From Gluconobacter kanchanaburiensis NBRC 103587 (GTDB lineage Bacteria; Pseudomonadota; Alphaproteobacteria; Acetobacterales; Acetobacteraceae): a DNA stretch of 64,000 bases. The notes beneath the pieces were generated by a model. That model saw nothing but the letters and a program-made list of their open reading frames with translations, had not been told where the DNA came from and made no database searches. The position numbers and the translations under genes were made by a program. Of the stretch, positions 44,643 through 53,585 are shown piece after piece; the first letter of the stretch is position 1, and every line of letters begins with the position of its first letter. The stretch covers positions 1 through 64,000 of the forward strand of contig NZ_BJVA01000006.1 of NCBI RefSeq assembly GCF_007988905.1, written 5' to 3'.

Positions 44643-45964
44643 CTGCATCCTCGGTGACAAAATCTGGGACGCATTGTCGCCCGTTGAGCCGTCTGCGCAA
44701 GGGTGTAAGCACCAGCGTTGCCGCGGGAACCTTTCTGACACTTGCCGCGTGCTCGGGAGGAGGCTCGCCTCCGGTTGCCGGTGTGGGTGGTGTTCCGGGC
44801 ATGTCCGAGGGGCCGGGCGCGCATGATGTTGGCCTGATTCTGCCTCTGACGGGCCGGAACGCGGCCTATGGTTTGCGGATGCGTGATGCTGCCAGACTGG
44901 CGCTTTCCGCGAAAGGATCGCCTGCGCTGGACGTACATGACACCAACGCTCCAGGTGGAGCGGAACAGGCCGCTCGTGATGCTCTGGCGCGTGGTGACGC
45001 CATTCTGCTTGGGCCGCTGACCGCAACGGAGACAGGTCTTGCTGCCCCTCTTGCAGTGAATGCCGGTAAGCCAGAACTGGCGTTCACCAGCGATTCCACG
45101 CAGGCTCGCCCTGGCGTGTGGGTCATGGGGCTGACGCCTGAACAGCAGGTTCGCCGGATGGTAGATGCTGCGCGTGCGACAGGGCGCAAGACTTTTGCGG
45201 CCTTTCTGCCGGATACGGCTTTCGGGCACGCAATGGGCGAGGGACTCGCACGCGCCTGTCGGGATGCCGGGCTGAAAGATCCGCAGATCGTGTTTCATAC
45301 GATGGATGCCCAGAACATCGATGATGAGCTGAAGACACTTTCAGCGATTGAAACCCGTCAGCCCCCCGCGCCTGCGATGGATGCCTCCCAGTCCGGACCA
45401 TCGGCAATTGATCCTACCGGGGAGGCATCCTCCCAGACTGCTGCTGCTCAGGCAACGGCACCTGCTCCCCAGCCGGTTCCAGTGGCTCCACCGCCCTTTG
45501 ACGCACTGGTTCTGGCGGATACAGGGCTGGAGCTCGGCCGCGTGATTACGGCGCTTCAGGCGGATCACATCGATTCGTCTCAGGTGCAGATCATGGGGCC
45601 AGCTCTGTGGAAGGCATTCGATGGCAAGCTCGGCGCACTGCATGGCGCCTGGTATGCGGCGCCGGACGCTCATGACCGTCTGGGCTATGTGGCCCAGTAC
45701 CGCGCCGTCTATAAGCAGGCTCCGTCACCCGTGAGCGATTTTGCCTATGATGCGGCGGCTCTTGCCGGAAGCCTGATCCGTCAGGGTGGCGTTGCCGTGA
45801 ACGCACTTACGCGTCCGGATGGCTATATGGGAGTTGACGGCCTGTTTCGACTGCGGCCCGACGGGCATGTCACCCGGGCTCTGGCGATCTATCAGGTCCA
45901 GAGGGGCGGCGGTGCACGGATCGTGGTTCCTGCCTCTAGGGACGTGGCCATTCATCCGGGCTGA
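44627..45964 (+). CDS. LpoA-like lipoprotein (penicillin-binding protein activator family)
   Basis: A 445-residue lipoprotein with lipobox FLTLAACSGG (Cys near 39). A periplasmic-binding fold follows: HDVGLILPLTGRNAAYGLRMRDAARLAL, AILLGPLTATETGLAAPLA, ELAFTSDSTQARPGVWVMG and FDALVLADTGLELGRVITALQ. A low-complexity Ala/Pro/Gln linker (about 250–285) splits the fold. LpoA activates PBP1a; the alphaproteobacterial forms lack its N-terminal TPR part, as here. It stands divergent from rsmI, a common pairing. Confidence 0.82.
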   Translation: MTFRTSASSVTKSGTHCRPLSRLRKGVSTSVAAGTFLTLAACSGGGSPPVAGVGGVPGMSEGPGAHDVGLILPLTGRNAAYGLRMRDAARLALSAKGSPALDVHDTNAPGGAEQAARDALARGDAILLGPLTATETGLAAPLAVNAGKPELAFTSDSTQARPGVWVMGLTPEQQVRRMVDAARATGRKTFAAFLPDTAFGHAMGEGLARACRDAGLKDPQIVFHTMDAQNIDDELKTLSAIETRQPPAPAMDASQSGPSAIDPTGEASSQTAAAQATAPAPQPVPVAPPPFDALVLADTGLELGRVITALQADHIDSSQVQIMGPALWKAFDGKLGALHGAWYAAPDAHDRLGYVAQYRAVYKQAPSPVSDFAYDAAALAGSLIRQGGVAVNALTRPDGYMGVDGLFRLRPDGHVTRALAIYQVQRGGGARIVVPASRDVAIHPG

Positions 45965-45980
45965 GCTGTCATTGAGACCG

Positions 45981-46018
45981 AAAGGCGCGTTCGTTCTTTT
46001 GAGCGGCGCGCTTTTTTT
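45981..46018 (+). terminator. probable Rho-independent terminator
   Basis: AAAGGCGCG and CGCGCTTTTTTT form a stem with one G·T pair and a long loop (about 17 nt), followed by the T-run. It lies 17 bp past the LpoA-like gene. The long loop makes it weaker than the others in the window. Confidence 0.5.
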
Positions 46019-46050
46019 ATGTGTTGTCGCGAATCAGTAGTGGTGCGGTA

Positions 46051-46434
46051 TCAGGCCGCGCAGGTTTCGGCCAGCGGTAGAACTGGACGGATGACGTGGA
46101 GCGCGAGCTCGAAACTTGCATAGCTGCCCAGTTCATGGTCGCGAATCTGGTCGATCAGGATCCAGCGCATTCCCTGAGGACGCAGCATATAGGCCGGATC
46201 CGGATTTTCACGAACCCATACCAGAACATGATCGACAGGCGCGGAACCGTCCAGATTGACGACATCATGAGCGGTACCCGCGATTTCCGCGTCAAACACT
46301 CCCATGCGCTGTCCGGCTTCCAGCCAGCGCAGCAGATACTCACGATGACGTGGCAGAAGACCCTGACGCAGAGGCACGATATTGCATGCGTTACGGTCAC
46401 GAGGGAGGTCGTGAAGGTGAGTTACCTGCGCCAT
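46051..46434 (-). CDS. hypothetical protein
   Basis: A 127-residue protein beginning MAQVTHLHDLPRDRN, no signal peptide, no membrane helix. It contains YLLRWLEAGQRMGVFDAEI and DHVLVWVRENPDPAYMLRPQGMRWILIDQIR. A Met at 46560 in frame would add 42 poor-quality residues; GAGGA before 46434 favours the short form. No family recognised. Confidence 0.65.
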   Translation of the reverse strand: MAQVTHLHDLPRDRNACNIVPLRQGLLPRHREYLLRWLEAGQRMGVFDAEIAGTAHDVVNLDGSAPVDHVLVWVRENPDPAYMLRPQGMRWILIDQIRDHELGSYASFELALHVIRPVLPLAETCAA

Positions 46435-46599
46435 CAGGAAGTCCTCATCAAAAGGCCGGGTAATGTCCCCGGATCGTGGTGATGAATTCAGGCTATGGTC
46501 CGAAAGGGGCGTTTCACAATCTTTAATAACGCCAGAAGACGGTTTTGCGACATAAACCATCCTTACTGTGGCAAATCTGCCATGCTAAAAACGCATAGC

Positions 46600-47514
46600 T
46601 TAACGTTTTGTTGTCATGTCCCGATACAGGGACTTGTCCCATCTGCGGTGCAACCAAAGCCACGAGCCGGGAATTGCGCGGATCCATGATTCGAGCCGGT
46701 CGTTAAAGATCTGTGTGAGAGCCTGCGTATCCGCAGTGCGGTTTCCGGTCTTTTCGGGCAGGAATGGGGCGTCCACCACCAGAACCAGTCTGGCGGGACC
46801 ATCACGGCGGACATGCCCTGTCACGACAAGGGCGTCATGGCGCAGCGCGAAAACGGCGGCTGCGGAGGCGGTCATCGCAGGCCGCCCGAACAGACGGGCC
46901 TCGATTCCGTCATTCATCTTCTGATCGCCCAGCACGCCCAGATGGCCACCGCCAGCCAGATATTTCAGTGCGGATCGTGCTCCCCTCGCGCCTTTTGGGA
47001 ACATCGGTACGGTTTGCCCCATGGCGTCCTGCCGCAGGCTATGGATCAGCCCGTCCACACCAGGATTGCTGGCCGCGCGGTAAAAGGAGGCAAACGGCAT
47101 CCCATATCGGGCGACGACCGGGGGCATGAGTTCCCAGTTGCCGATATGACCGGAAAAGAAAATGATAGGTCTGCCGGACAGTCTTGCAGTTTCAAGATGT
47201 TCCGCACCTTCCACGCTCCATCCCGGCCCGGAAAGCGTATCCTGTTGCAGCTGTCCTATATGGGGAAATTCGGCGACTGTCCGTCCCAGATTGTCCCAAC
47301 ACTCCCGGACGATCTGTTTGCGCGCGGAGGGGCCATATTCGGGGAGAGCCAGTTGCAGATTATGGTCGGCAATTTTCGAGACTGGCAGAAGGGGGCCGAT
47401 CAGTCGGGCGAGCCCCCCTCCAAGATTGGAGGCTGTTGCGGGCGGAAGGCTGCGGACGAGCGCGAGTAAACTACGGACGATCAGGGTTTCGGCGCGGGAG
47501 AGGAGCGAGGTCAT
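46600..47514 (-). CDS. lpxL: lipid A biosynthesis acyltransferase (LpxL/HtrB-like)
   Basis: A 304-residue membrane-bound acyltransferase that adds a secondary acyl chain to lipid A. It has one N-terminal hydrophobic helix, the HxxxxE site in FSGHIGNWELM, then GDQKMNDGIEARLFGRPAMT and the end SWLWLHRRWD. It is the last of a three-gene unit and overlaps lpxK by ATGA, so lipid A and Kdo steps are expressed together. Confidence 0.92.
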   Translation of the reverse strand: MTSLLSRAETLIVRSLLALVRSLPPATASNLGGGLARLIGPLLPVSKIADHNLQLALPEYGPSARKQIVRECWDNLGRTVAEFPHIGQLQQDTLSGPGWSVEGAEHLETARLSGRPIIFFSGHIGNWELMPPVVARYGMPFASFYRAASNPGVDGLIHSLRQDAMGQTVPMFPKGARGARSALKYLAGGGHLGVLGDQKMNDGIEARLFGRPAMTASAAAVFALRHDALVVTGHVRRDGPARLVLVVDAPFLPEKTGNRTADTQALTQIFNDRLESWIRAIPGSWLWLHRRWDKSLYRDMTTKR

Positions 47515-48494
47515 ACCGTGCGAAATAGCAGGTCGAGCAGTCTTTCGGGAGAGCGAGGATCGGCCCAGAGCAGTTCGACGCCGATGACCCTGACCTGGGT
47601 CCGGAAAGGAAAGGGTAGTTTTACGGCATCCTTTGCTGTCGTCACGAGTGTGGTTCCGGATTCCCGGCTGAGCGTTTCTAGACGCTGGATATCCCGCGAT
47701 GTATAAAAATGATGGTCCGGAAACGGCAGGGCGCGGACAGGGTCGACACCTGCGTCGCGCAGCATGTCGAAAAACTTTTCCGGACGTCCGATTCCTGCGA
47801 AGGCCACGACGCGACGCCCCTGCAGGGCACGGATTTCCGGTCCCGGGACGAGTTTTGCCTGCAGAGTCAGCAATTTGGATGGGAAGGCCGGAAGAAGGTT
47901 ATGCCTGTCGTCTCCAATGACGACGACGGCCTGTGCCCGTAGAAGGGCATCGCTCAGCGGTTCACGCAGAGGGCCTGCAGGAAGAACGCAGGCATTTCCG
48001 AAACCGCTTGGGCCGTCCACGACCAGAATGGACACGTCTTTATGGAGGGTCGGGTTCTGGAACCCGTCATCCATGATCAGACAGTCCGCCCCGTGTGAAA
48101 TGGCGAGCCGGGCCGTCTGCGCGCGATCGGCGCCGATCCAGGTCGGGGCGGCCTGTGCGAGGAGGAGCGGTTCGTCTCCAACATCCCGTGCTGTGCTCTG
48201 ACCGGGTGTGACGGCGACGGGGCCGCGCTGGCGACCGCGGTGGCCGCGGCTGAGAATATGAGGATGGTACCCCCGGTCCCGCAGACGCTGGACAAGATCG
48301 AGGGCTAGGGGCGTTTTGCCTGTGCCACCTGTCGTGATGTTGCCGCAGCACAGAACAGGTACCGAGGCGTGAAACATGGGGCGTTTAAGGCGACGGCGCG
48401 TCAGGAATGTCGCCACAACGGAAAAGGGACGCAGCAGGCGTGCCGCAGGACTGCGGGTAGGGTGAAGCCAGAATTTGGGCGGCTGGCGTTTCAT
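47511..48494 (-). CDS. lpxK: tetraacyldisaccharide 4'-kinase
   Basis: Adds the 4'-phosphate in lipid A synthesis, at the inner membrane. It has 327 residues. The N-terminal membrane-associated segment comes first, then VPVLCCGNITTGGTGKTPLALDLV (P-loop), LSRGHRG, DVGDEPLLLA, CLIMDDGFQNPTL, and AFAGIGRPEKFF. The start overlaps the waaA stop by ATGA. Confidence 0.95.
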   Translation of the reverse strand: MKRQPPKFWLHPTRSPAARLLRPFSVVATFLTRRRLKRPMFHASVPVLCCGNITTGGTGKTPLALDLVQRLRDRGYHPHILSRGHRGRQRGPVAVTPGQSTARDVGDEPLLLAQAAPTWIGADRAQTARLAISHGADCLIMDDGFQNPTLHKDVSILVVDGPSGFGNACVLPAGPLREPLSDALLRAQAVVVIGDDRHNLLPAFPSKLLTLQAKLVPGPEIRALQGRRVVAFAGIGRPEKFFDMLRDAGVDPVRALPFPDHHFYTSRDIQRLETLSRESGTTLVTTAKDAVKLPFPFRTQVRVIGVELLWADPRSPERLLDLLFRTV

Positions 48495-50356
48495 TGCTCA
48501 ACCGTGGCGAGGATGCGGTCCCGCAGGGTCGCAACGACGGTGCGTTGCAGACCCGACGTCCTGACCGGCGCGGGAGGCGATTCGAGCCATTCTTTCAGAC
48601 AGTCCCCATCGTTTACGACGCATATCGTATCAGAAACCATCGTCATTGCCTCGCGCCAGTTCTCCATTCGCGGCCCCGTTGCGGTAGGAATGCCCAGACG
48701 CAACGGTTCGAACGGATTATGGCCACCGCCTTTCCCGATCAGGGAATTTCCCACGAAACATTGTTCGGCCAGCCTGTAGAACAGCCCGAGTTCTCCCAGC
48801 GTGTCCGCAAGCCAGACGGCTGTCTCAGGCGTGGGATCAGAACCCTGCGATCGCCGGGGGAGGGCAAACTGCACCGCCAGTTCTTCTCCCCGTGCCGGAT
48901 GGCGCGGAACCAGAATGGTCAGCAGATCGGGACGGGTTTTGCGGGCGGCTTGCGCGGCCCGAAGAACGATCTCTTCTTCGCCGGGATGGGTTGAGGCGGC
49001 GACAAAAACCGGGCGGTTACCAATCAGGGTTCTGAGGCGCAGATATTCCGCTTCGTCAAAAGGTAAGGGCGGGGCGTCCTGTTTGAGATCGCCGTCCTCA
49101 TAAACGGGACCCGCTCCGAGCGCCCGAAAGTGCTTGGCGTCTTCGGGGCCGCGTGCCGCAACCCATGTAAGACGTTTCATCATGTTGTGGGCCGGACCTG
49201 ACAGACGGCGCCATCGCCGGGCTGACCGGTCTGACAGGCGTCCATTGACCAGCATGACCGGAATGTCGCGACGGGCACACGCAGCGATGATCCCAGGCCA
49301 GAGCTCGCTTTCAACAAAGATGGCCCCCTGCGGTCGCCACCGGTCCAGAAAGCGGTTCAGCCATCGTGGAACGTCATGGGGAATGAAGCGGTGAATGATG
49401 CGGTGCCCGAATAGTGGATGGCGGCCGACGATCTCGCTTCCGGTTACGGTGGCCGTCGTAAAAAGGATGCTCAGTTCGGGGCGGGCGTTGAGAAGAGCCT
49501 CTGCAAGCGGCAGGGCGCAGAGCGTTTCGCCGACGCTGGCGGCATGAAGCCAGAGGAGTTGGCCTTCCGGTCGTTGGCCCGTTTCAATGCCCATGCGTTC
49601 GCGATGACGGCCCGGCAGTTCCCGGCCGCGATGGAGACGCACACGCAACATTGTCGTCAGGGCGGGGGCGAGTGCTGTTCCGACCAGACGCCAGATGCGG
49701 TCGGTCTGCTTGGTTGCCTTCCGGCCCGCCATGTTTTCCGCGCGACGCGAGACCGTATTCAGTGCGGCCTGAAGGGTTGGAGCATCGGGTTGAAACAGCG
49801 GTGTGCCCGCGACAATTGCGCCCTTTCCAAAGGGCAACGGCAAAACCAGCCCATCCCACGATGGGAGGCGAAGACCGGAACTGGCCAGTCCGATGGGAAC
49901 GACGGCGCAATCTGCAAGACGGGAGAGAACAACGGCTCCGGGTTGGACCTGCTCCGCCGGACCTCTGGGGCCATCTGGCGTAATTCCAACCACGGATCCG
50001 GCTTCAAGCTCTTTGAGTGCAGTTCGGAGAACGGCTGCTCCGCCCTTGTTCTTGCCTTTCTTGCTGGAAGATCCGTGGATGCCGATGATCCCCCAGGGCC
50101 TGACGACGTCCGCAATCAGCATGCCATCCGGATTGCGGGAGATCAGGACCCGCAGGGTCAGGTCGGGCTGTTTGTCCTTTGCCCAGAACCACAAAGCGGG
50201 AGTCAGGGTCAGGGAACGGTGCCAGAAGGCGACGACAACTCCCTGATGCGCAGTTGTCAGGGCCTCAAGGCCACGTGGAGAGCCACCAATCGTCCAACGG
50301 GTAGAGCGCAGGCAGGTCCCCAGCCACAGTCTCAGGAGACGCGGAAACAGTGTCAT
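48491..50356 (-). CDS. waaA: DUF374 (lysophospholipid acyltransferase-like) – Kdo transferase fusion
   Basis: A 621-residue two-domain protein. Residues 1–215 form a DUF374 domain: TRWTIGGSPRGLEAL, VVAFWHRSLTLTPALW, GIIGIHGSSSKKGKNKGGAAVLRTAL and GITPDGPRGPAEQVQPGAVVLS. Residues 240–621 form the WaaA/KdtA Kdo transferase: LLWLHAASVGE, FIPHDVPRWLNRFLDRWRP, FVESELWPG, GRLSDRS, ASTHPGEEE and GGHNPFEP. WaaA puts Kdo on lipid IVA. In many Alphaproteobacteria the two are neighbouring separate genes. The start at 50356 (MTLFPRLLRL) is preferred to an upstream ATG. Confidence 0.9.
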   Translation of the reverse strand: MTLFPRLLRLWLGTCLRSTRWTIGGSPRGLEALTTAHQGVVVAFWHRSLTLTPALWFWAKDKQPDLTLRVLISRNPDGMLIADVVRPWGIIGIHGSSSKKGKNKGGAAVLRTALKELEAGSVVGITPDGPRGPAEQVQPGAVVLSRLADCAVVPIGLASSGLRLPSWDGLVLPLPFGKGAIVAGTPLFQPDAPTLQAALNTVSRRAENMAGRKATKQTDRIWRLVGTALAPALTTMLRVRLHRGRELPGRHRERMGIETGQRPEGQLLWLHAASVGETLCALPLAEALLNARPELSILFTTATVTGSEIVGRHPLFGHRIIHRFIPHDVPRWLNRFLDRWRPQGAIFVESELWPGIIAACARRDIPVMLVNGRLSDRSARRWRRLSGPAHNMMKRLTWVAARGPEDAKHFRALGAGPVYEDGDLKQDAPPLPFDEAEYLRLRTLIGNRPVFVAASTHPGEEEIVLRAAQAARKTRPDLLTILVPRHPARGEELAVQFALPRRSQGSDPTPETAVWLADTLGELGLFYRLAEQCFVGNSLIGKGGGHNPFEPLRLGIPTATGPRMENWREAMTMVSDTICVVNDGDCLKEWLESPPAPVRTSGLQRTVVATLRDRILATVEQ

Positions 50357-50441
50357 AGCGTGTCGGGTAGCATGCGAGGTCTCCCGTGGCCAAGGTCTCT
50401 GGACCAAAGAGCGGGGAGACCTCTTTCCGGCAAGAAAGACG

Positions 50442-51182
50442 TCATTGCACCGGATGCTGGATGTCGAGAGCGGTAAACGTCACGCGCGCGATATCGTGAT
50501 GGCATGGCATATGCCATCCCGTCTGTCCGGAAACGGCCTCAAACCACATAGCCGGTGTAGTTGCGGCCGGGGGCATCGGCAGTATGCTTCTTGTGCCGTT
50601 GACAACGGTCTGAAGGGCCCCGCTGGGGTTCGACGAAATTTCGTAGCTGATGCGACGGTCTGGAAAGATCGTACCTGCCGTGATGTGACGGGTACGGCTC
50701 CCGTCATGCACGAGTGCAATAACCTGCGAGCGTTTTCCATCCGCTACCAGCTCCACAACTGGCCCGTTCGCACTCTGGATCCGTCCGATGATGACACGCT
50801 GATCGGCAGGCCATGTGTCGATACGAAGGCTGGCGTTCATGATCGCGGGCGTCTGCTGGGCGTACCAGGCGTGTCCTTCACGAAGGACCGTTGCAGGAGC
50901 CGTCTGTCCGCGAATAGAAGGCTGAAGACCATCCGTTTGCAGGGTGACGGCCCCTGTCGTCGTGTCCTGAAAATAGAAAGCGCTGTGATAGCCGGTCGCA
51001 AGCGTGCTGCCGGGAACAAGGCGCAGTTTCAGGCGAGCCTGAGGTTCCTGAAGGGTTAAACCGCTTGTCTGCGGCCGAGAAGAGACGTCCATCGCACACG
51101 CGGGAAGTATGGCGATTCCTGTCAGGGCGAGGGTCAGGCCGAGAGACAGGCAGGTCACACATGTGAAGCGGGAGATGGTCAT
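50442..51182 (-). CDS. secreted protein with possible alginate-lyase-2 (PL7-like) fold
   Basis: A 246-residue protein with a signal peptide (about 1–30, LPACA-M). The segments YHSAFYFQDTTTGAVTLQTDG, REGHAWYAQQ, QRVIIGRIQSANGPVVELV and ISYEISSNPSGALQTVVNG resemble the beta-jelly-roll of PL7 lyases (R-E, Q-I-H and Y strands). The second strand reads GRIQS instead of the QIH of active enzymes, so catalytic activity is doubtful. Binding or degradation of a surface polysaccharide is possible. The family call is tentative. Confidence 0.6.
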   Translation of the reverse strand: MTISRFTCVTCLSLGLTLALTGIAILPACAMDVSSRPQTSGLTLQEPQARLKLRLVPGSTLATGYHSAFYFQDTTTGAVTLQTDGLQPSIRGQTAPATVLREGHAWYAQQTPAIMNASLRIDTWPADQRVIIGRIQSANGPVVELVADGKRSQVIALVHDGSRTRHITAGTIFPDRRISYEISSNPSGALQTVVNGTRSILPMPPAATTPAMWFEAVSGQTGWHMPCHHDIARVTFTALDIQHPVQ

Positions 51183-51226
51183 GTCAGTTCCTTCAGGGGG
51201 CAGAATGGAGACGGAGCGACAGGGGG

Positions 51227-52111
51227 TTAGCGGCTCATGAGAACCGTAAGCTGGGCCTGTTCCAGAATGTGGCGGGTGACTCCGCCCAGAATCATCTGAC
51301 GCAGCCGGGAATGGGAGTATGCGCCCATGCCGAGCATGTCGGCTTCAAACTCGGTCGCGGCTTTCAGCAGACCGGCACCAATGTCGCGGTTGACCGCCTC
51401 GAACTCGCGGGATGTGGCGGAAATCCCGTGCATCCGCAGATAGGTCACGACTTCATCTGCGCCCGGTCCACGACGCTGGTAGTCCTGACAGGTCAGGACC
51501 TGAACGGCTTCGGCCTTGTGTGCCCAGGGAAGAATACACCGCAGGGCAAGAGATGCTTCCGGTGTGCCGTTCCATGCAATGGCAATACGTCGCCCCACCG
51601 ACTTCGGCGGCGTGGGCGGCGCGATGACGAGTGGACGTCCGCTGTCAAACAGGATGGCGTGGAGCGTTTCGGACCCACGCGGGTCACTATCTTTGGCCAA
51701 ATTCGGGACCAGCGTCATATCTGCCAGACGCGAACGCCATGTCAGGGAGTCATGCTCCGTACCGTTGAGGACATCCAGACTGGCACTGATACCCTCACCC
51801 GCAGACGACCCAATCCTGGAGGGTTCAACGCGGCGGATACCATGTTCCTGAACGAAAGTGTCGAATGTCTTGCGGATCGCGATCGTACGACGCTGCGCTT
51901 CCGTCATGGCCGTATCGATCATTTCATTGACCATCCCGGCAGAAATGCCTTCGCCAGCGAGCGTTGCGACTTCTGAGGGATCTGATCCGACCACGACAGC
52001 CGAGAGGTGGGCATCGAAGCGGCGAGCAAAATCGAGCGCGACCTGCATGACGGCGTTGAGATCGCCGGATCCGTTGAGGGGGAGAAGGATGTTCTTGATG
52101 TCTATAAGCAT
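51227..52111 (-). CDS. universal stress protein, two-domain
   Basis: A 294-residue protein with two UspA domains. The N-terminal one (IKNILLPLNGSGDLNAVMQVALDFARRF) lacks a clear ATP loop. The C-terminal one has RRIAIAWNGTPEASLAL and the end GMGAYSHSRLRQMILGGVTRHIL, close to the G-x2-G-x9-G(S/T) ATP site. It is an AdcyL-like tandem form common in Acetobacteraceae. The start MLIDIKN (52111) avoids an 11-residue extension. Confidence 0.88.
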   Translation of the reverse strand: MLIDIKNILLPLNGSGDLNAVMQVALDFARRFDAHLSAVVVGSDPSEVATLAGEGISAGMVNEMIDTAMTEAQRRTIAIRKTFDTFVQEHGIRRVEPSRIGSSAGEGISASLDVLNGTEHDSLTWRSRLADMTLVPNLAKDSDPRGSETLHAILFDSGRPLVIAPPTPPKSVGRRIAIAWNGTPEASLALRCILPWAHKAEAVQVLTCQDYQRRGPGADEVVTYLRMHGISATSREFEAVNRDIGAGLLKAATEFEADMLGMGAYSHSRLRQMILGGVTRHILEQAQLTVLMSR

Positions 52112-52171
52112 TGGTGAAGGCTCCCCTGGCATTGTGACTACCAAAATGACTTTAACGTCGTTCTGATGTAT

Positions 52172-52774
52172 TTACGGATAAAGCCGCGTGACGTTCCATT
52201 CGTTTTCATCACGTGTCCAGACGGCGCGGTCGTGCAGACGGTAGGGCCGGTCCTGCCAGAACTCGATGGTCTCCGGGAGGACACGGAAACCGGACCAGTT
52301 GGCCGGACGCGGGATCGGCCCGGTAGTGTATTTTTCGTCTGTTGTTTTCAGTCGCTCTTCGAAAACGCTGCGGTCGCTCAGAGGACGTGACTGGTCCGAT
52401 GCGATGGCACCGAGACGGGACATGCGCGAACGACTGGCGAAATAAGCATCGGCTTCAGCGGCGGTTACGGCTTCGACCGGGCCTTCGATCCTGACCTGAC
52501 GGCGAAGCGATTTCCAGTGAAACAGCAGGGCAGCATGCGGATTGGCCAGCAGTTCGCTACCTTTGCGGCTTTCCAGATTGGTATAGAAAACGAAGCCACG
52601 TTTATCCACGCCCTTGAGAAGAAGCATGCGAACCGAGGGGCGTCCGTCAGGTGTGGCGGTTGCAACTGCCATGGCGTTGGGATCATTCGGCTCAGAAGCT
52701 TCCGCGTCCGACATCCAAGCATCAAACAGTGTAAATGGATCGGCCTTCAGGTCAATCAAAGGTGTGTCGGACAT
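52172..52774 (-). CDS. pdxH: pyridoxamine 5'-phosphate oxidase
   Basis: FMN-dependent last step of pyridoxal phosphate synthesis. It has 200 residues. PSVRMLLLKGVDKRGFVFYTNLESRKGSELLANP, FHWKSLRRQVRIEGPVE, YFASRSRMSRLGAIASDQSRPL and the C-terminal RDENEWNVTRLYP fit the family throughout. GAGGAGA in front of ATG 52774 sets the start. It is near fabI and aroC as in many Alphaproteobacteria. Confidence 0.95.
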   Translation of the reverse strand: MSDTPLIDLKADPFTLFDAWMSDAEASEPNDPNAMAVATATPDGRPSVRMLLLKGVDKRGFVFYTNLESRKGSELLANPHAALLFHWKSLRRQVRIEGPVEAVTAAEADAYFASRSRMSRLGAIASDQSRPLSDRSVFEERLKTTDEKYTTGPIPRPANWSGFRVLPETIEFWQDRPYRLHDRAVWTRDENEWNVTRLYP

Positions 52775-52900
52775 CGGTATCTCCTCGGAACAGGACAGCA
52801 TCGGTAGGGGCAGGCGCAGGGCGGGTTCTCCTACTTCTGACAGGATCATAACGCGGCTGGCATGTTCCAGCTATCGGGTCAGTCCAGACTGCTGCCATTC

Positions 52901-53458
52901 CTACACGCTCTGTTCGCTGCGTGCCTTGATCTGGGACAGCATCCGACGTCGCAGAAGTCCGCTGACAGGGCGGATCAGAAGCCAGTAAGGCAGAAAGAGA
53001 CGCCGGATGCGGCGCGTGGGACATAGGATATCCGTTCTGGTGACAAGATATGTCCGGCTCTCCGTGACTGAACTGATTCTGAAGGACAAAATCAGGGTTG
53101 CAACGGACGCATCCCTGTCCCCAAGAAATTCCGTGGGTGTATTAAAACGGAGCAGACCGTAATCCGTCTCCCAGAATGCCCCCTTCAGGCCGTACACCAG
53201 CCTCTGATGGTCCGCTAACAGAAGCGTGAAATCATCTAGATCCAGCGCGGGGAGCGGTCTCCGCATTAAGCGGGCAGGCAGTGAGCGTAGGTAAAGAGCA
53301 GGGCGAAAGAGCGTGTCGTCACCCAGACGGTAATGCCGGACGCAGTTCAGGATGACGTCGGACGGGGCGTTGATGAATATGGAATGGCGTTCGGAAAAAT
53401 CGAATGGAGTATCGTTGAGGTGATCGGATCGGGAACACATAAGGGAGAATGTCTCCAT
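52901..53458 (-). CDS. SRPBCC-like hypothetical protein
   Basis: A 185-residue protein. It begins FSERHSIFINAPSDVILNCVRHYRLGDD, then RSLPARLMRR, LVYGLKGAFWETDYG, and ends IRRLFLPYWLLIRPVSGLLRRRMLSQIKARSEQSV. This pattern occurs in a START/SRPBCC-fold family of unknown ligand, with an amphipathic C-terminal helix. Function not assigned. Confidence 0.68.
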   Translation of the reverse strand: METFSLMCSRSDHLNDTPFDFSERHSIFINAPSDVILNCVRHYRLGDDTLFRPALYLRSLPARLMRRPLPALDLDDFTLLLADHQRLVYGLKGAFWETDYGLLRFNTPTEFLGDRDASVATLILSFRISSVTESRTYLVTRTDILCPTRRIRRLFLPYWLLIRPVSGLLRRRMLSQIKARSEQSV

Positions 53459-53585
53459 CGCCTGAGTGATGCCTTAATGCCCGTATAGAGGTCAAAAAAC
53501 GGTGCCGTGATCTCAAACTCTTGTCTGTAGCGGGCGCTTGTGCAACCACGGCCTTCAATACGCCAACGCGATTCAGGAAATCACC

